From CAYOWQ01 sp964407695 (GTDB lineage: Bacteria; Planctomycetota; Phycisphaerae; Phycisphaerales; SM1A02): a DNA stretch of 64,000 bases. Under the pieces are notes generated by a model. The model was not told where the DNA came from and made no database searches. It saw only the letters and a program-made list of their open reading frames with translations. Shown piece by piece: positions 39,630-48,282 of the stretch; positions within the stretch are counted from its first letter, which is position 1; each line of letters opens with the position of its first letter. The DNA lies in contig CAYOWQ010000009.1 of NCBI GenBank assembly GCA_964407695.1, positions 122,722 through 186,721 on the forward strand. The letters run 5' to 3'. A program made the position numbers and the translations under genes.

Positions 39630-39902
39630 ATGCGAACCGCCTTTCTGACGCTGATCGTGGTCCTTGGAACCGCTCTTCCGGTGGGGTGTGACGAGCCGGT
39701 CAACCGTGGAGCGACAGCGAAGCGTGAGACCCCCGCCGCGGAATCAAGTCCGGTTTCGTCGGCAGGGGTGGATTTCGGGAGTTCGGGTTCCGCTCCCGGG
39801 AAGGCGCGAGACGTTGCTCGGCGAACCGCTGATGCCGTCGAAGCGAAGCAGCAGGAACTGATCCGCCAGATGGAGCAGGGGCAAGAGGGGGATGATCGCT
39901 AG
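39630..39902 (+). CDS. Small exported protein, possible lipoprotein
   Basis: 90 residues. The N-terminus is a hydrophobic signal (MRTAFLTLIVVLGTALPVGC) with Cys20 as a possible lipidation site, although Pro at -3 makes the lipobox atypical. The rest is low-complexity Ser/Ala/Gly followed by a charged helix (AVEAKQQELIRQMEQG). The ATG has CGGAG eight bases upstream and a TATGAT -10-like hexamer about 30 bases before it. It is divergent from the FKBP gene. I cannot assign a function. Confidence 0.65.
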   Translation: MRTAFLTLIVVLGTALPVGCDEPVNRGATAKRETPAAESSPVSSAGVDFGSSGSAPGKARDVARRTADAVEAKQQELIRQMEQGQEGDDR

Positions 39903-39995
39903 CCGTTCAGCACGCTCCGTTGGGGATAACTCGTCGGTTGTCTTTGCAGCCGTTGAAGCTCGACTAGGCTTGGTCGGGGAGGATCAAGACCAGGC

Positions 39996-40742
39996 ATGTC
40001 CACAGACTACGCGGTGCTCTGCAGCGACTTCTACGTGAATCAGAAGCTGTCGCTCAAGCTCGATGTGCCGTCCGGGCGGGAAACCATCCTCCACATGATG
40101 GATCGGGTTCGTAAGGAGTTGCCGAAAATGGACCATTTTCGGCGATTCGATGACGAAATCGCCCTCGAATCCAACGATCGCGAGGGCGAATACATGTGGA
40201 TGGCCCTCAAGCAGACGTCGATTCGATCGGGTTGGGTCAATCCGGAATCATTGGATGCTGCCTATCGGCTACATCGCGTCATCCTGGAGGTGGCGCCGTA
40301 TTTCCTATCAATCAGTCCTCTCGACGTGGAGCACCTCGAGCTGGTGTTCGGGTTTGACATGGAGGCTGCCACGAATCGAGATGCGGCCGTTTTTCAGGCT
40401 CTGTTGGCGGAATCCCCCTTGGCCGCGATCATTAATCCGGACGAGGACAATCTGATCGATGTGCAGCCGTTTATCGGGTTCTCGTTGGACGACTCGTGCA
40501 ATCTGCAGGCGTTTGTGGAGGTGAAGACCCGCGGAAGGCCCTCGGAAATCGCAATGGGGAGGTATTCCACCGAGCCGATCAGCATTTATCTGACGGTTCG
40601 ACACACCGGACCTCTTCGATCGATGGAGGAATTTGGAACGGTGTTTGGCGCCCTGGCCGGTCATACGGAACGTTTGGCGGAGGACCGGGTCATTCCCCAC
40701 ATTGTGATGCCGATTCGCGAAGCCCTTGGCGACCGAATGTAG
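39996..40742 (+). CDS. Uncharacterised cytoplasmic protein
   Basis: 248-aa soluble protein that I do not recognise. It has no signal peptide or membrane segment, and it contains long conserved-looking alpha/beta stretches (LHRVILEVAPYFLSISPLDV, GRYSTEPISIYLTVRHTGPL). Codon usage resembles its neighbours, supporting a real gene. GGAGG lies about 19 bases before the ATG, too far for a standard site. It precedes the threonine ammonia-lyase gene by 46 bases on the same strand, but that gene may have its own start site. Confidence 0.75.
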   Translation: MSTDYAVLCSDFYVNQKLSLKLDVPSGRETILHMMDRVRKELPKMDHFRRFDDEIALESNDREGEYMWMALKQTSIRSGWVNPESLDAAYRLHRVILEVAPYFLSISPLDVEHLELVFGFDMEAATNRDAAVFQALLAESPLAAIINPDEDNLIDVQPFIGFSLDDSCNLQAFVEVKTRGRPSEIAMGRYSTEPISIYLTVRHTGPLRSMEEFGTVFGALAGHTERLAEDRVIPHIVMPIREALGDRM

Positions 40743-40788
40743 GCACCTGCACGTGGCAAAACGGCGTCGAGGCGCTCATAATCAGACC

Positions 40789-42087
40789 ATGAGCGTCCTG
40801 ACCGGTTCCGCCCCGATTTCTCCTGCCATGGATCACGACCTAAGCACAGAGGTGACTTTCGATCAGATTGTCGCCGCGGAGGAGCGCATCGCCGGCGGCG
40901 TGGTCAAGACGCCCTGCGAGGAATCGTTCGCGCTCTCGGAGATGTGCGGCTGCCGGATCCACACCAAGCTGGAATACCTTCAGCGTACCGGCAGCTTCAA
41001 GGAACGGGGGGCGCGCAATGCGCTGCTCCTGCTCACGGAAGCACAGCGATCGACCGGGGTGATTGCGGCCAGTGCCGGCAATCATGCGCTTGCGTTGGCC
41101 TTTCATGGACGGCAGCTTGGAATACCCGTGACCGTGGTGATGCCTCGATTTGCTCCGCTGATCAAGCAGACCCGCTGTCGTCAGCTTGGAGCCGACATCA
41201 TCATCGCCGGCGAGAACATTGCCGAGGCAAAACTGACCGCTGACAAGATCGGCGCTGAAAAGGGTTTGACCTATATTCACGGCTTCAATGATGCGGCGAT
41301 CATTGCCGGGCAGGGCACGATCGGGCTCGAGATTCTGGAGCAGGTTCCGAAGGCCGACGCCGTTGTCGTGCCCATCGGTGGCGCGGGGCTAATTGCAGGC
41401 ATCGGGTTGGCCATCAAGACGGCCCGGCCCAAGACGCAGATCATCGGGGTGGAGCCCGAACACGCCGCGAGTTTTGCCGCTGCGCTCAAGGCGGGGCGAC
41501 CGGTGCCCATCGAGATGCAGTCCACGCTGGCGGATGGCCTTGCCGTGCCAACCGTGGGCGACCGGGCCTTTGCGGTGGCCCGCAAGTATGTCGATCGCAT
41601 GATTACGGTCAGCGAAGAATCAATCTCGCTCGCCATCCTGCGACTGGCTGAGTTGGAAAAGGGAGTTGTCGAAGGCGCTGGAGCAACGCCGCTCGCGGCG
41701 TTCCTCTCGGGGCAACTCGCCGATCTTGCCGGAAAGCGGGTGGTGTTGACCCTCTGCGGCGGAAACATCGATCCAACCATCCTCAGCCGCGTGATCGAGC
41801 ATGCGTTGGCGGTGGATGGGCGACTCATCCAATTCACGGCTCTGATTCGTGACCGTCCGGGTGGATTGGCGGAACTTGCGCTGGCGATCGCGGCGGCTGG
41901 GGCCAGCGTCAAACAGGTCTCGCATGAGCGGGCGTTCGGCGGACCCGACGTTTCAACGGTGCAAGTTCTCTGCACGGTTGAAGTTCGTGATCGGGCCCAC
42001 ACCGAAGAGCTCTACGAATCCCTCCGCGAGCGCGGCATCAGGGTGGTTTCCCGATCAGGGAGGCCCGGAATGCCGACGTCCGGATAA
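40789..42087 (+). CDS. Threonine ammonia-lyase with C-terminal ACT domain
   Basis: PLP enzyme that deaminates threonine to 2-oxobutanoate, the first step to isoleucine, or degrades threonine and serine. The PLP lysine is Lys71 in GSFKERGARNALL; the phosphate loop appears as SAGNHALALAF and VPIGGAGLIAGIGLA, and the PLP-ring Ser equivalent lies in LTLCGGNID. Residues about 345-420 form a single ACT-like regulatory domain (FTALIRDRPGGLAELALAIA). This layout is the short ilvA/tdcB form with one ACT domain. The ATG at 40789 follows a CATAAT hexamer by six bases with no ribosome site, hinting at a leaderless start. Confidence 0.9.
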   Translation: MSVLTGSAPISPAMDHDLSTEVTFDQIVAAEERIAGGVVKTPCEESFALSEMCGCRIHTKLEYLQRTGSFKERGARNALLLLTEAQRSTGVIAASAGNHALALAFHGRQLGIPVTVVMPRFAPLIKQTRCRQLGADIIIAGENIAEAKLTADKIGAEKGLTYIHGFNDAAIIAGQGTIGLEILEQVPKADAVVVPIGGAGLIAGIGLAIKTARPKTQIIGVEPEHAASFAAALKAGRPVPIEMQSTLADGLAVPTVGDRAFAVARKYVDRMITVSEESISLAILRLAELEKGVVEGAGATPLAAFLSGQLADLAGKRVVLTLCGGNIDPTILSRVIEHALAVDGRLIQFTALIRDRPGGLAELALAIAAAGASVKQVSHERAFGGPDVSTVQVLCTVEVRDRAHTEELYESLRERGIRVVSRSGRPGMPTSG

Positions 42088-42229
42088 CGGGATCGAACCG
42101 ATTTTCTCGATTCTGACGGTCTCACGCTTCAGAGGGGTTGCGATCCTGCCGAAAACTCAAAGTCGGCGGAATTGTCCCACGGATGGGCCAAGCGCTGAAC
42201 GTGATCGCCTCGCGCGAGAGGGTGCTCCC

Positions 42230-42808
42230 ATGAACATTGAGAAGGATGTTCTGACCACCGGTGAAGTCGCAAGAATTTGCAACGTCGCCGCTCGAACGGT
42301 CAGCAAATGGTTCGATTCAGGCCAGCTGAAGGGATATCGCATTCCCGGCTCCAAGGATCGCCGCATTCCGCTTGCGAACCTCATCAAATTCATGAAGGAT
42401 CACAACATTCCAACCGACGGGTTGATGAGCGGCGAGCCGCGAGTGCTTGTGGTCGACCAGGATTCCGAGGTGCTTGGTTCATTGAAAGCCGTTCTCGGCG
42501 AACAAACCCGATACCAGGTGCGAACGTGCGCGAGCGCTTTTGAGGCCGGCGTCGAGTGTGAGCGATTTCGCCCGCACGTCATGCTGATGGACCTGCACCT
42601 TGCCGACTCCGACCCGAGCCGGATCTGCGGCCTTCTACGCAGCGACGACGACCTTCTGCTCACCCGAGTGATCGGCATGAGCAGCAAGCTCACTGAGGGT
42701 CAGGCCGCCCAGCTCCTCCACGGCGGTTTTCATGGAGTCCTTCGAAAGCCGTTCACAGTGCGTCAGGTGATCGATTCCATCGAGGCCGCCAACGCGCTGG
42801 TGGCCTGA
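42230..42808 (+). CDS. Excisionase-type helix-turn-helix protein fused to a response-regulator receiver domain
   Basis: 192 aa. Residues 8-58 are a winged HTH of the MerR/excisionase type (LTTGEVARICNVAARTVSKW, then GYRIPGSKDRRIPLANLIKF), also seen in BldC-like regulators. Residues 70-190 are a receiver domain. Acidic residues Asp76 and Asp78, the phosphoacceptor Asp121 in VMLMDLHL, a switch Ser151 and Lys173 in LRKPF are all present. So a phosphorylation-controlled DNA-binding protein is expected, with the HTH in front of the receiver, the reverse of most response regulators. GAGAGG lies about 12 bases before the ATG. No kinase is adjacent, but an orphan kinase lies at 30-31 kb. Confidence 0.83.
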   Translation: MNIEKDVLTTGEVARICNVAARTVSKWFDSGQLKGYRIPGSKDRRIPLANLIKFMKDHNIPTDGLMSGEPRVLVVDQDSEVLGSLKAVLGEQTRYQVRTCASAFEAGVECERFRPHVMLMDLHLADSDPSRICGLLRSDDDLLLTRVIGMSSKLTEGQAAQLLHGGFHGVLRKPFTVRQVIDSIEAANALVA

Positions 42809-42817
42809 ACAAAGTCT

Positions 42818-44233
42818 TCAGCTGATCACCGCTGCTCCCGACGAGAGTCGCGAATCGACGCGGTCCTTCCACTCCTCGAATCCCGAGCGACCCATCAGGC
42901 CGAATGTCGCAACCTTTCCGGTTTCGACCGCAGGCTGGTCGTACGCGTCGATATCAAGGATGAGGCCGCAATACGCCGTCACGATCTCCCAGAGTTGAAT
43001 GAACTCACCTACGTGGAAGGCGTCGATCTTGGGGAATCGAATGGTCAAGTTCGGCCGGGCGCTTTCCACCAGTGCATACTCCGTGGCTCTCTTCTCGGCG
43101 TTGAGAAGCTCGGTCAGTGATGCACCCTGGAGATACTTCAGGTTCTCAACCTTCAGGCCTCGCGGGACCTTCACGTCCTTGGAGAACTTCTCGACCTCCA
43201 GGAAACAGAAGACCTTGTCGTTGGGGCCTTCCCGATAGAGCTGAACCTGGCTGTGCTGGTCTGTCGTACCGAGGGCCTTGATGGGTGTGGCCCCTGCAAA
43301 CACTTCCTTTCCGGATCGATTGACCCGCTTCCCAAGCGACTCGGCCCACAACTGTCGATACCAGTCTGCCAGGAGATACAGACTGTTCGAATACGGCATC
43401 ATCACGTGGTTTGATTTCCCCTTCGAGGCGAATTCCATAAGAAGAGTGGCGATGACCGCGGCCGGATTCTGGGCGGATTCAGCCTGGCTGCAGCGTGTGT
43501 CCATTTCCGCCGCACCGTCGAGCAGGGCATCAATATCAATGCCGCACATCGCTGCGCTGAACAACCCCACCGGAGACAGGACGCTGAAGCGTCCGCCCAC
43601 GCCCTCCGGTACCGGAAGCGTTGCGTAACCCTCCGCATCGCAGATGGACCGCATCGTGCCCTTTTCGGGATCCGTCACCGCAACAATATGATCCCCATAG
43701 CCCCGCCCTCGCGCCTTCTTCAGGAGGTCTCGGGCATAAAGGAACTGGGCTGCGGTTTCCGCGGTTTCACCGGATTTCGAAATGACATTAATGAGCGTTC
43801 GCTTGAGTTTGTGGTCCTCACGCCGGATGAAATCAAAAACGTGATGGATCAGGCTCGGGTCAACATTGTCGAGCACGAAGAGCCTCGGGCCCTTCCGCCG
43901 CCTGTTGGGGATCAGATTCCAGGTTGGGGGATTGAGAGCCGATTGGAGCGCAATGTTGCCCAGCGCGCTGCCTCCGATTCCCAACACCACCAGGTTGTCA
44001 ATAGCTCCCTTGTATTTCTTCACCAGCCGTCGAATCGCCTTCGTGTGGCTGCTCCGCATGGGGTCGAAAGGGAGGAGCCGCCACCGCTCCCAGCCCGTGC
44101 CGCGTGTCTGTTGAAGCGAGCGTGTCTGGGCGGACATCGAGTCCGCTCGGCGCCCAATCACGTCATTGGCGAGCCCTTCAGTTCCCACGCGGGCTGCGAG
44201 GCAATTGGAGTAGTCAATTGAGAGACGATTCAT
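42818..44233 (-). CDS. pgi: Glucose-6-phosphate isomerase
   Basis: Interconverts glucose 6-phosphate and fructose 6-phosphate, 471 aa. Family motifs: VLGIGGSALGNIALQSAL; the phosphate-binding INVISKSGETAETAAQFLYA; and TTDQHSQVQLYREGPNDKVF, which contains the conserved His. A C-terminal active-site helix lies near GRSGFEEWKDRV. The ATG at 44233 has TATGCT six bases upstream and no ribosome site; six codons further upstream (44251) the frame is still open. It converges on the HTH-receiver gene with a nine-base gap. With phosphoglucomutase it links glycolysis to the CDP-glucose pathway. Confidence 0.94.
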   Translation of the reverse strand: MNRLSIDYSNCLAARVGTEGLANDVIGRRADSMSAQTRSLQQTRGTGWERWRLLPFDPMRSSHTKAIRRLVKKYKGAIDNLVVLGIGGSALGNIALQSALNPPTWNLIPNRRRKGPRLFVLDNVDPSLIHHVFDFIRREDHKLKRTLINVISKSGETAETAAQFLYARDLLKKARGRGYGDHIVAVTDPEKGTMRSICDAEGYATLPVPEGVGGRFSVLSPVGLFSAAMCGIDIDALLDGAAEMDTRCSQAESAQNPAAVIATLLMEFASKGKSNHVMMPYSNSLYLLADWYRQLWAESLGKRVNRSGKEVFAGATPIKALGTTDQHSQVQLYREGPNDKVFCFLEVEKFSKDVKVPRGLKVENLKYLQGASLTELLNAEKRATEYALVESARPNLTIRFPKIDAFHVGEFIQLWEIVTAYCGLILDIDAYDQPAVETGKVATFGLMGRSGFEEWKDRVDSRLSSGAAVIS

Positions 44234-44294
44234 GGCGACAGCATACCGCAACCTCGAAACCGCTATCGCTCAAGAGCCGGTCATTCCTTCCAGG

Positions 44295-44978
44295 TCACCG
44301 ATGATCTTCGATTGAAAGGCCCGCCGATCGGGCAATCTGTTCGACCAGCCGGCGAAGCCTCGCAACCTCTGCTTCCAGCGAGGCAAGTCGTTCAGACGTG
44401 CCGGGCGGGACCAAGTCGCTCGATCGTCGCCCGGTGTCGGATTCGGCGGTGGTCTCTGTCCCTTCCGGGCGGAGGCTGGGGCAGAGCAACTGGTCGAACT
44501 TCGATACCCGACTTCCCGGCTCGGGTGGAATCTCTCGAATCAACGGGCCCGTTGGGTCGCCCTTGGTCATCAGGCTCTGAAGCACGTTTCGAGTGATCTC
44601 TATTGACTCCAGCGGGTGCATTCGACTCGCATTTCCCCGGAGTTCCCCGATCGTTTGCGGCCCTCGGAGCAGGAGTTCAGCAAGAATGACCAGTTCACTG
44701 GTCGAGACCTGCAGTACCTCTCGGGCCACGTGGCGAAACTTCTCCACCCGAGAGCCGCTGAGAGCCACCTCACGGACGAGTCCCTTCGCCCGAAGGCCGT
44801 CCAACGCTGTCAACGCCCGATCCTCATCCATGGAGATGACCGGATCCCGGTTGTTCTTCTGATTGGCTCCGGTGACGACCGCATTCAGCGAGAGCGGATA
44901 CTGGCTGGGCGTCGTTTGTGCCTTTTCAATCAGGACCCCCAGGACGCGACATTCGTCCGGTGTCAGCACATTGGTCAT
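44295..44978 (-). CDS. YceH/DUF480 family protein (UPF0502)
   Basis: 227-aa cytoplasmic protein of the YceH family, which has two winged-helix units and unknown function. Conserved stretches include LTPDECRVLGVLIEKAQTTP, PLSLNAVVTGANQKNNRDPV and LVILAELLLRGPQTIGELRG. A C-terminal coiled coil follows (RLASLEAEVARLRRLVEQIA). The ATG at 44978 has TACACT exactly six bases upstream and no Shine-Dalgarno sequence. It follows the glycan operon by 39 bases on the same strand but may be transcribed separately. Confidence 0.9.
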   Translation of the reverse strand: MTNVLTPDECRVLGVLIEKAQTTPSQYPLSLNAVVTGANQKNNRDPVISMDEDRALTALDGLRAKGLVREVALSGSRVEKFRHVAREVLQVSTSELVILAELLLRGPQTIGELRGNASRMHPLESIEITRNVLQSLMTKGDPTGPLIREIPPEPGSRVSKFDQLLCPSLRPEGTETTAESDTGRRSSDLVPPGTSERLASLEAEVARLRRLVEQIARSAGLSIEDHR

Positions 44979-45017
44979 ACCCGAAGTGTAACGCGCTGAA
45001 ATCAGGTCGGTGGGATC

Positions 45018-45776
45018 TCAGCGAATTCGCCGCACGGTGCCATTTGGCCAATACGTCACCGGGCGGGATCCCAGGCTCTCGTCAAACCCGTGAGTTGGTT
45101 CAATCGACTCGAATTCCGGGTGCTCGGCAAGGAAATCTCGCACGGCGGTCTGTGGATTATTCCAGGCCCAGTCCGGCCGCGTGCGGGGCGCACCGACGAC
45201 CTCCTGCATGATCCCATCCATGGCGATCACAAATGACCCCACGCTGGCCAACGGGGCATAGGCCTCGAGTTCCGCGCGAACATGATCTCGTTCGTGACAC
45301 GAATCGAGCAGCACCATGACGGTGTCGTTCGGCTTCACATGCTTGCGCACGGCGTCAACGGTTGATCGCTCGACAGAGCTGCCTTCGACAAGCGTGATCA
45401 GGTCAGCCAGAGAATGGCTCTCGATGGCTTCACGGTTTTTCGGACGAATCTCGATATCGATGCCGATGACTCGGCCGCGACCGGCCAGACGGCAGAGACC
45501 CGCGTGAAAGACCAGCGAGCCTCCATGAGCCACGCCGGTCTCGATAATGACATCGGGTTTGACCTTCCAGATCAGTTCCTGAAGCCGAAACATGTCCTCG
45601 GGCAACTGAATGATCGGACGCCCAAGCCACGTGAACGTGTAGACGTGCTTGATGTCCCACCCCGACCGCAGCCAAACCTTGCTCAAAGACTCAAACGCTT
45701 CAGGGTCGCCGATCGGCACCGTTCGACGTCCCCGCTCATCCGTGATGGTGACCAGATCGCCATCGATGGTGATCAC
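45018..45776 (-). CDS. CmcI-like SAM-dependent methyltransferase (cephalosporin hydroxylase / rhamnosyl O-methyltransferase family)
   Basis: 252-aa protein of the CmcI family, named after a cephamycin gene but mostly made up of sugar O-methyltransferases. The SAM-binding strand and loop are VIIETGVAHGGSLVFHAGLC, with the acidic GRVIGIDIEIRP and VMVLLDSCHERDHV following. It is the last gene of the seven-gene operon and overlaps the preceding methyltransferase gene by four bases. A likely job is O-methylation of the deoxysugar or glycan made by this cluster. Confidence 0.83.
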   Translation of the reverse strand: MITIDGDLVTITDERGRRTVPIGDPEAFESLSKVWLRSGWDIKHVYTFTWLGRPIIQLPEDMFRLQELIWKVKPDVIIETGVAHGGSLVFHAGLCRLAGRGRVIGIDIEIRPKNREAIESHSLADLITLVEGSSVERSTVDAVRKHVKPNDTVMVLLDSCHERDHVRAELEAYAPLASVGSFVIAMDGIMQEVVGAPRTRPDWAWNNPQTAVRDFLAEHPEFESIEPTHGFDESLGSRPVTYWPNGTVRRIR

Positions 45777-46579
45777 ACTGACCGCTCCCGGGTCTTGCGA
45801 TGGACGAAGGCCTTCTGAACGCCGTAGTCGCCGACCTGCGGCACCTCCGCAGCGAGCCGATGAATCGGGTGGTCATAGTCGATCGCCTCGCCTTGGTCAC
45901 GAGCGAATGCGGAGTAGATGAGCCTTGTAATCAGATAGTAAGACGAGCTTGGCCAGTATTCGCCGATCCGTTCGAGCAGGCCGCCGACATAGGCATCAAA
46001 CTCCTCTCGCAGCAGCGTCAGGTGCGGGTGAATCGGAAGCGGTTCGAGGTTCATCCGGACTCGGTCTTCATTGATGCGTTGGTACCCCGACTCGTACGAT
46101 TCGAGATAGAGAAGAGCACCTCCCGGGCGAAGCGCATCGGCGAGGAGTTCCGCGATTCGCTTCTGCATCTCGACCGACTCGAGATTCTGAAACACGCGAA
46201 TTGTGAAAATCAAGTCGAATGACTCGGCCAACGGCTCACAGATGATGTCGTGGTGGAGGAACTCGATGTTCTTCGGTGCATCTTGACCGAGGCAGCTTGT
46301 GGCGGCGGAGATCATGTCCTGATTGATGTCGAGGCCCACAAAACGAATGTTCGGGAATCGCTGAGCCAGGATCAAGGTCGAATAGCCGTTCGCACATCCG
46401 AAGTCCAGCACGGTCGCCGGTCTCAGGGCCTCGATCTGCCGAGCCACGAAATCGATCTCGACCCGCCGAAGGTGAACATCGTTCGTGTTCGCCCGCGGGT
46501 CCACGCCAAACGTCTTTGAACGATCGGTCCAGAAGGCCATCATCTGCGCGTGCTTCGTGGTCATTGGATTCCCTCTCAT
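45773..46579 (-). CDS. Class I SAM-dependent methyltransferase
   Basis: 268 aa. Motif I is TVLDFGCANGYSTLILAQRF and the acidic end of strand 2 is FVGLDINQDMI; strand 4 region is FDLIFTIRVFQNL. The N-terminal MAFWTDRSKTFGVDPRANTN and the C-terminal tail are specific to this subgroup. It overlaps the genes on both sides by four bases, so it belongs to the glycan operon. The target atom (O, N or C) cannot be told from sequence. A second in-frame ATG at codon 6 is an alternative start. Confidence 0.84.
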   Translation of the reverse strand: MRGNPMTTKHAQMMAFWTDRSKTFGVDPRANTNDVHLRRVEIDFVARQIEALRPATVLDFGCANGYSTLILAQRFPNIRFVGLDINQDMISAATSCLGQDAPKNIEFLHHDIICEPLAESFDLIFTIRVFQNLESVEMQKRIAELLADALRPGGALLYLESYESGYQRINEDRVRMNLEPLPIHPHLTLLREEFDAYVGGLLERIGEYWPSSSYYLITRLIYSAFARDQGEAIDYDHPIHRLAAEVPQVGDYGVQKAFVHRKTRERSV

Positions 46580-47751
46580 GCAGCGCCGGCGAAATTCCGG
46601 AGCCGTGGTGCTTTCTGATGGGCTGTGAAGTACCGTTCGATCGATTCACAGACTCGATCCACCGTGGTCAGGCTCATCATCGAATGAAGCGGCAGTGAGA
46701 TGACCTCATGCCCAACTCGATCGGTGACAGAAAGGTCACCGCGTCGGCACTGTTTGAGCAACGTGAACCAGTGACCTGGCTGCCAGTGAATCCCCGTATC
46801 GATCCCCTTGCTGCGCAGCCAGTCGCGAAGTGGCTCCCGGTGCTCCGCATCAACGCGGATGTAATAGAGAAACGGCGTGACATCGGCGAAGTCGGTCTGC
46901 GGAATTCGAACCCCCGAAAGAGTGCCAAGGCGGCTGTTGTAGTGACGGCAGGCCGCCCGACGGCTGGACGTGATCTGGTCCATCTTGGCAAGCTGGGAAA
47001 GGCCCATGGCCGCGTGCAGGTTGGCCATGTGGTATCGGAACCCCAATCGGCTGACGTCATAAGTCCAGGCTCGGCGATCCTGATACATGACGCTGCTGGG
47101 CTGGCCCATGCCAATGAGCCGCATTTCGCGAAGCTGTTCAGCTTCACCGGGATTTGAAACAACGATGGCGCCGCCGTCGATGCAGGTCATGGTCTTGACC
47201 GGATCGAAACTGAACATCGTGAGGTCGGAGAATGACCCGATCTGTCGTCCCTGATAGCTGGATCCGAATGAGTGCGCTGCATCGTGGATCAGTCGAAGCT
47301 CGTGCTGCTGAGCCAGTGCGGCCGCATGGTCGTGATCGCAGAGCAGGCAGTCATAGTCCATGACGATGATCGCCTTGGTGCGAGGCGAGATCAATTCCTC
47401 GGCCTTCTTCAGATCGATGCAAAGCGTGTCGTCAAGGATGTCGCAGAACACGGGCTCTGCGCCGACGGCAAGGATGGCCTGAAAGTCGGCGATGTTGTTG
47501 AATGAAGGGGTAATGACCTCATCGCCCCGGCCGACACCGGCCACCATCATCGCAAGATGAAGGGCCGCGTGCCCGGTGCTGACTGCGACGACCTCGCGGT
47601 CGGCCGCCCCGAGATAGTCCTTCAGAGCCGATTCAAATCGGCCCACGTAGCTGCCCATCCCAAGCCAGCCCTTGACCAGCGATTCCTGCACAGCGGCAAG
47701 TTCTTCGGCCTGAATGAGGGGTTTGAAGACCGGGATGGAGACGTCGTCCAT
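46576..47751 (-). CDS. DegT/DnrJ/EryC1/StrS sugar aminotransferase
   Basis: PLP-dependent aminotransferase acting on nucleotide-linked keto-sugars, 391 aa. The PLP lysine is Lys186 in FSFDPVKTMTCIDGGA and the ring-stacking Asp157 lies in HDAAHSFGS. The N-terminal PVFKPLIQAEELAAVQESL and STGHAALHLAMMVAG are typical. The Lys shows it is an aminotransferase and not an RfbH-type 3-dehydrase, which has His instead. It probably aminates a CDP-linked 4-keto or 3-keto-6-deoxyhexose made by RfbG. It starts 48 bases after the epimerase gene. Confidence 0.9.
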   Translation of the reverse strand: MDDVSIPVFKPLIQAEELAAVQESLVKGWLGMGSYVGRFESALKDYLGAADREVVAVSTGHAALHLAMMVAGVGRGDEVITPSFNNIADFQAILAVGAEPVFCDILDDTLCIDLKKAEELISPRTKAIIVMDYDCLLCDHDHAAALAQQHELRLIHDAAHSFGSSYQGRQIGSFSDLTMFSFDPVKTMTCIDGGAIVVSNPGEAEQLREMRLIGMGQPSSVMYQDRRAWTYDVSRLGFRYHMANLHAAMGLSQLAKMDQITSSRRAACRHYNSRLGTLSGVRIPQTDFADVTPFLYYIRVDAEHREPLRDWLRSKGIDTGIHWQPGHWFTLLKQCRRGDLSVTDRVGHEVISLPLHSMMSLTTVDRVCESIERYFTAHQKAPRLRNFAGAA

Positions 47752-47799
47752 TCGAGCTTTATCGGCAAACGCCTGGGAGCTTGGTGAAGCCGGCTCACC

Positions 47800-48282
47800 T
47801 CAATGGCATCGAACATTCCAGTCGTAGGGAATTCCGCCGGCGAAGGGATCCAGCCGCTCGGTGCGGTGTGCATCGGCGTCGTGGGCATGCGTGCAGCAGT
47901 TGGCGACCAGGGCCAGCGGCTCGCTCAAGCCCTTGAAGCCGTTCCAGACCATCGGGGGAATCTGGACAAGTGAGTAGTCATCCGGACCCAGGAAGACCTC
48001 CATCTGCGCGCCACGAGTCGACGACTTCTCGCGGTCGTCATGGAGAACCAGCTTCACCCGTCCAAAAGGCACCGCATAATTCAACGTCATCTCTCGATGT
48101 CGATGCCACCCCTTGACGACCCCTCGATAGACCGTTGAGAAATACACCTCGCCGAAACCGCGAAAATGGGGCTCGTCGGCACGAAGCATATGCATGACCG
48201 TTCCGCGTTCGTCAGGGATTCGTCGCAGTGGAAGAATTCGAACCCCATCAATATGGCGATCGGCCGATCGAGGGGAGCTCAT
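47800..48282 (-). CDS. Sugar nucleotide 3,5-epimerase family protein (RfbC-like cupin)
   Basis: 160-aa cupin of the dTDP-4-dehydrorhamnose 3,5-epimerase superfamily. It has a VYRGVVKGWHRHREMTLNYA segment with the catalytic-site His, followed by GRVKLVLHDDRE and VQIPPMVWNGFKGLSEPLA. The GWHRH form, rather than GLHYQ, places it in a divergent subfamily that probably uses a CDP-linked substrate. Acts on the product of RfbG. The ATG at 48282 overlaps the preceding stop by four bases. The frame is open further upstream only because it lies antisense to nothing selected there. Confidence 0.83.
   Translation of the reverse strand: MSSPRSADRHIDGVRILPLRRIPDERGTVMHMLRADEPHFRGFGEVYFSTVYRGVVKGWHRHREMTLNYAVPFGRVKLVLHDDREKSSTRGAQMEVFLGPDDYSLVQIPPMVWNGFKGLSEPLALVANCCTHAHDADAHRTERLDPFAGGIPYDWNVRCH

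Noticed and set aside
46576..47751. Reading the DegT gene as RfbH (CDP-sugar 3-dehydrase)
   Set aside because: RfbH lacks the PLP lysine and has an iron-sulfur region; this protein has Lys186 in the normal place and no Cys cluster.
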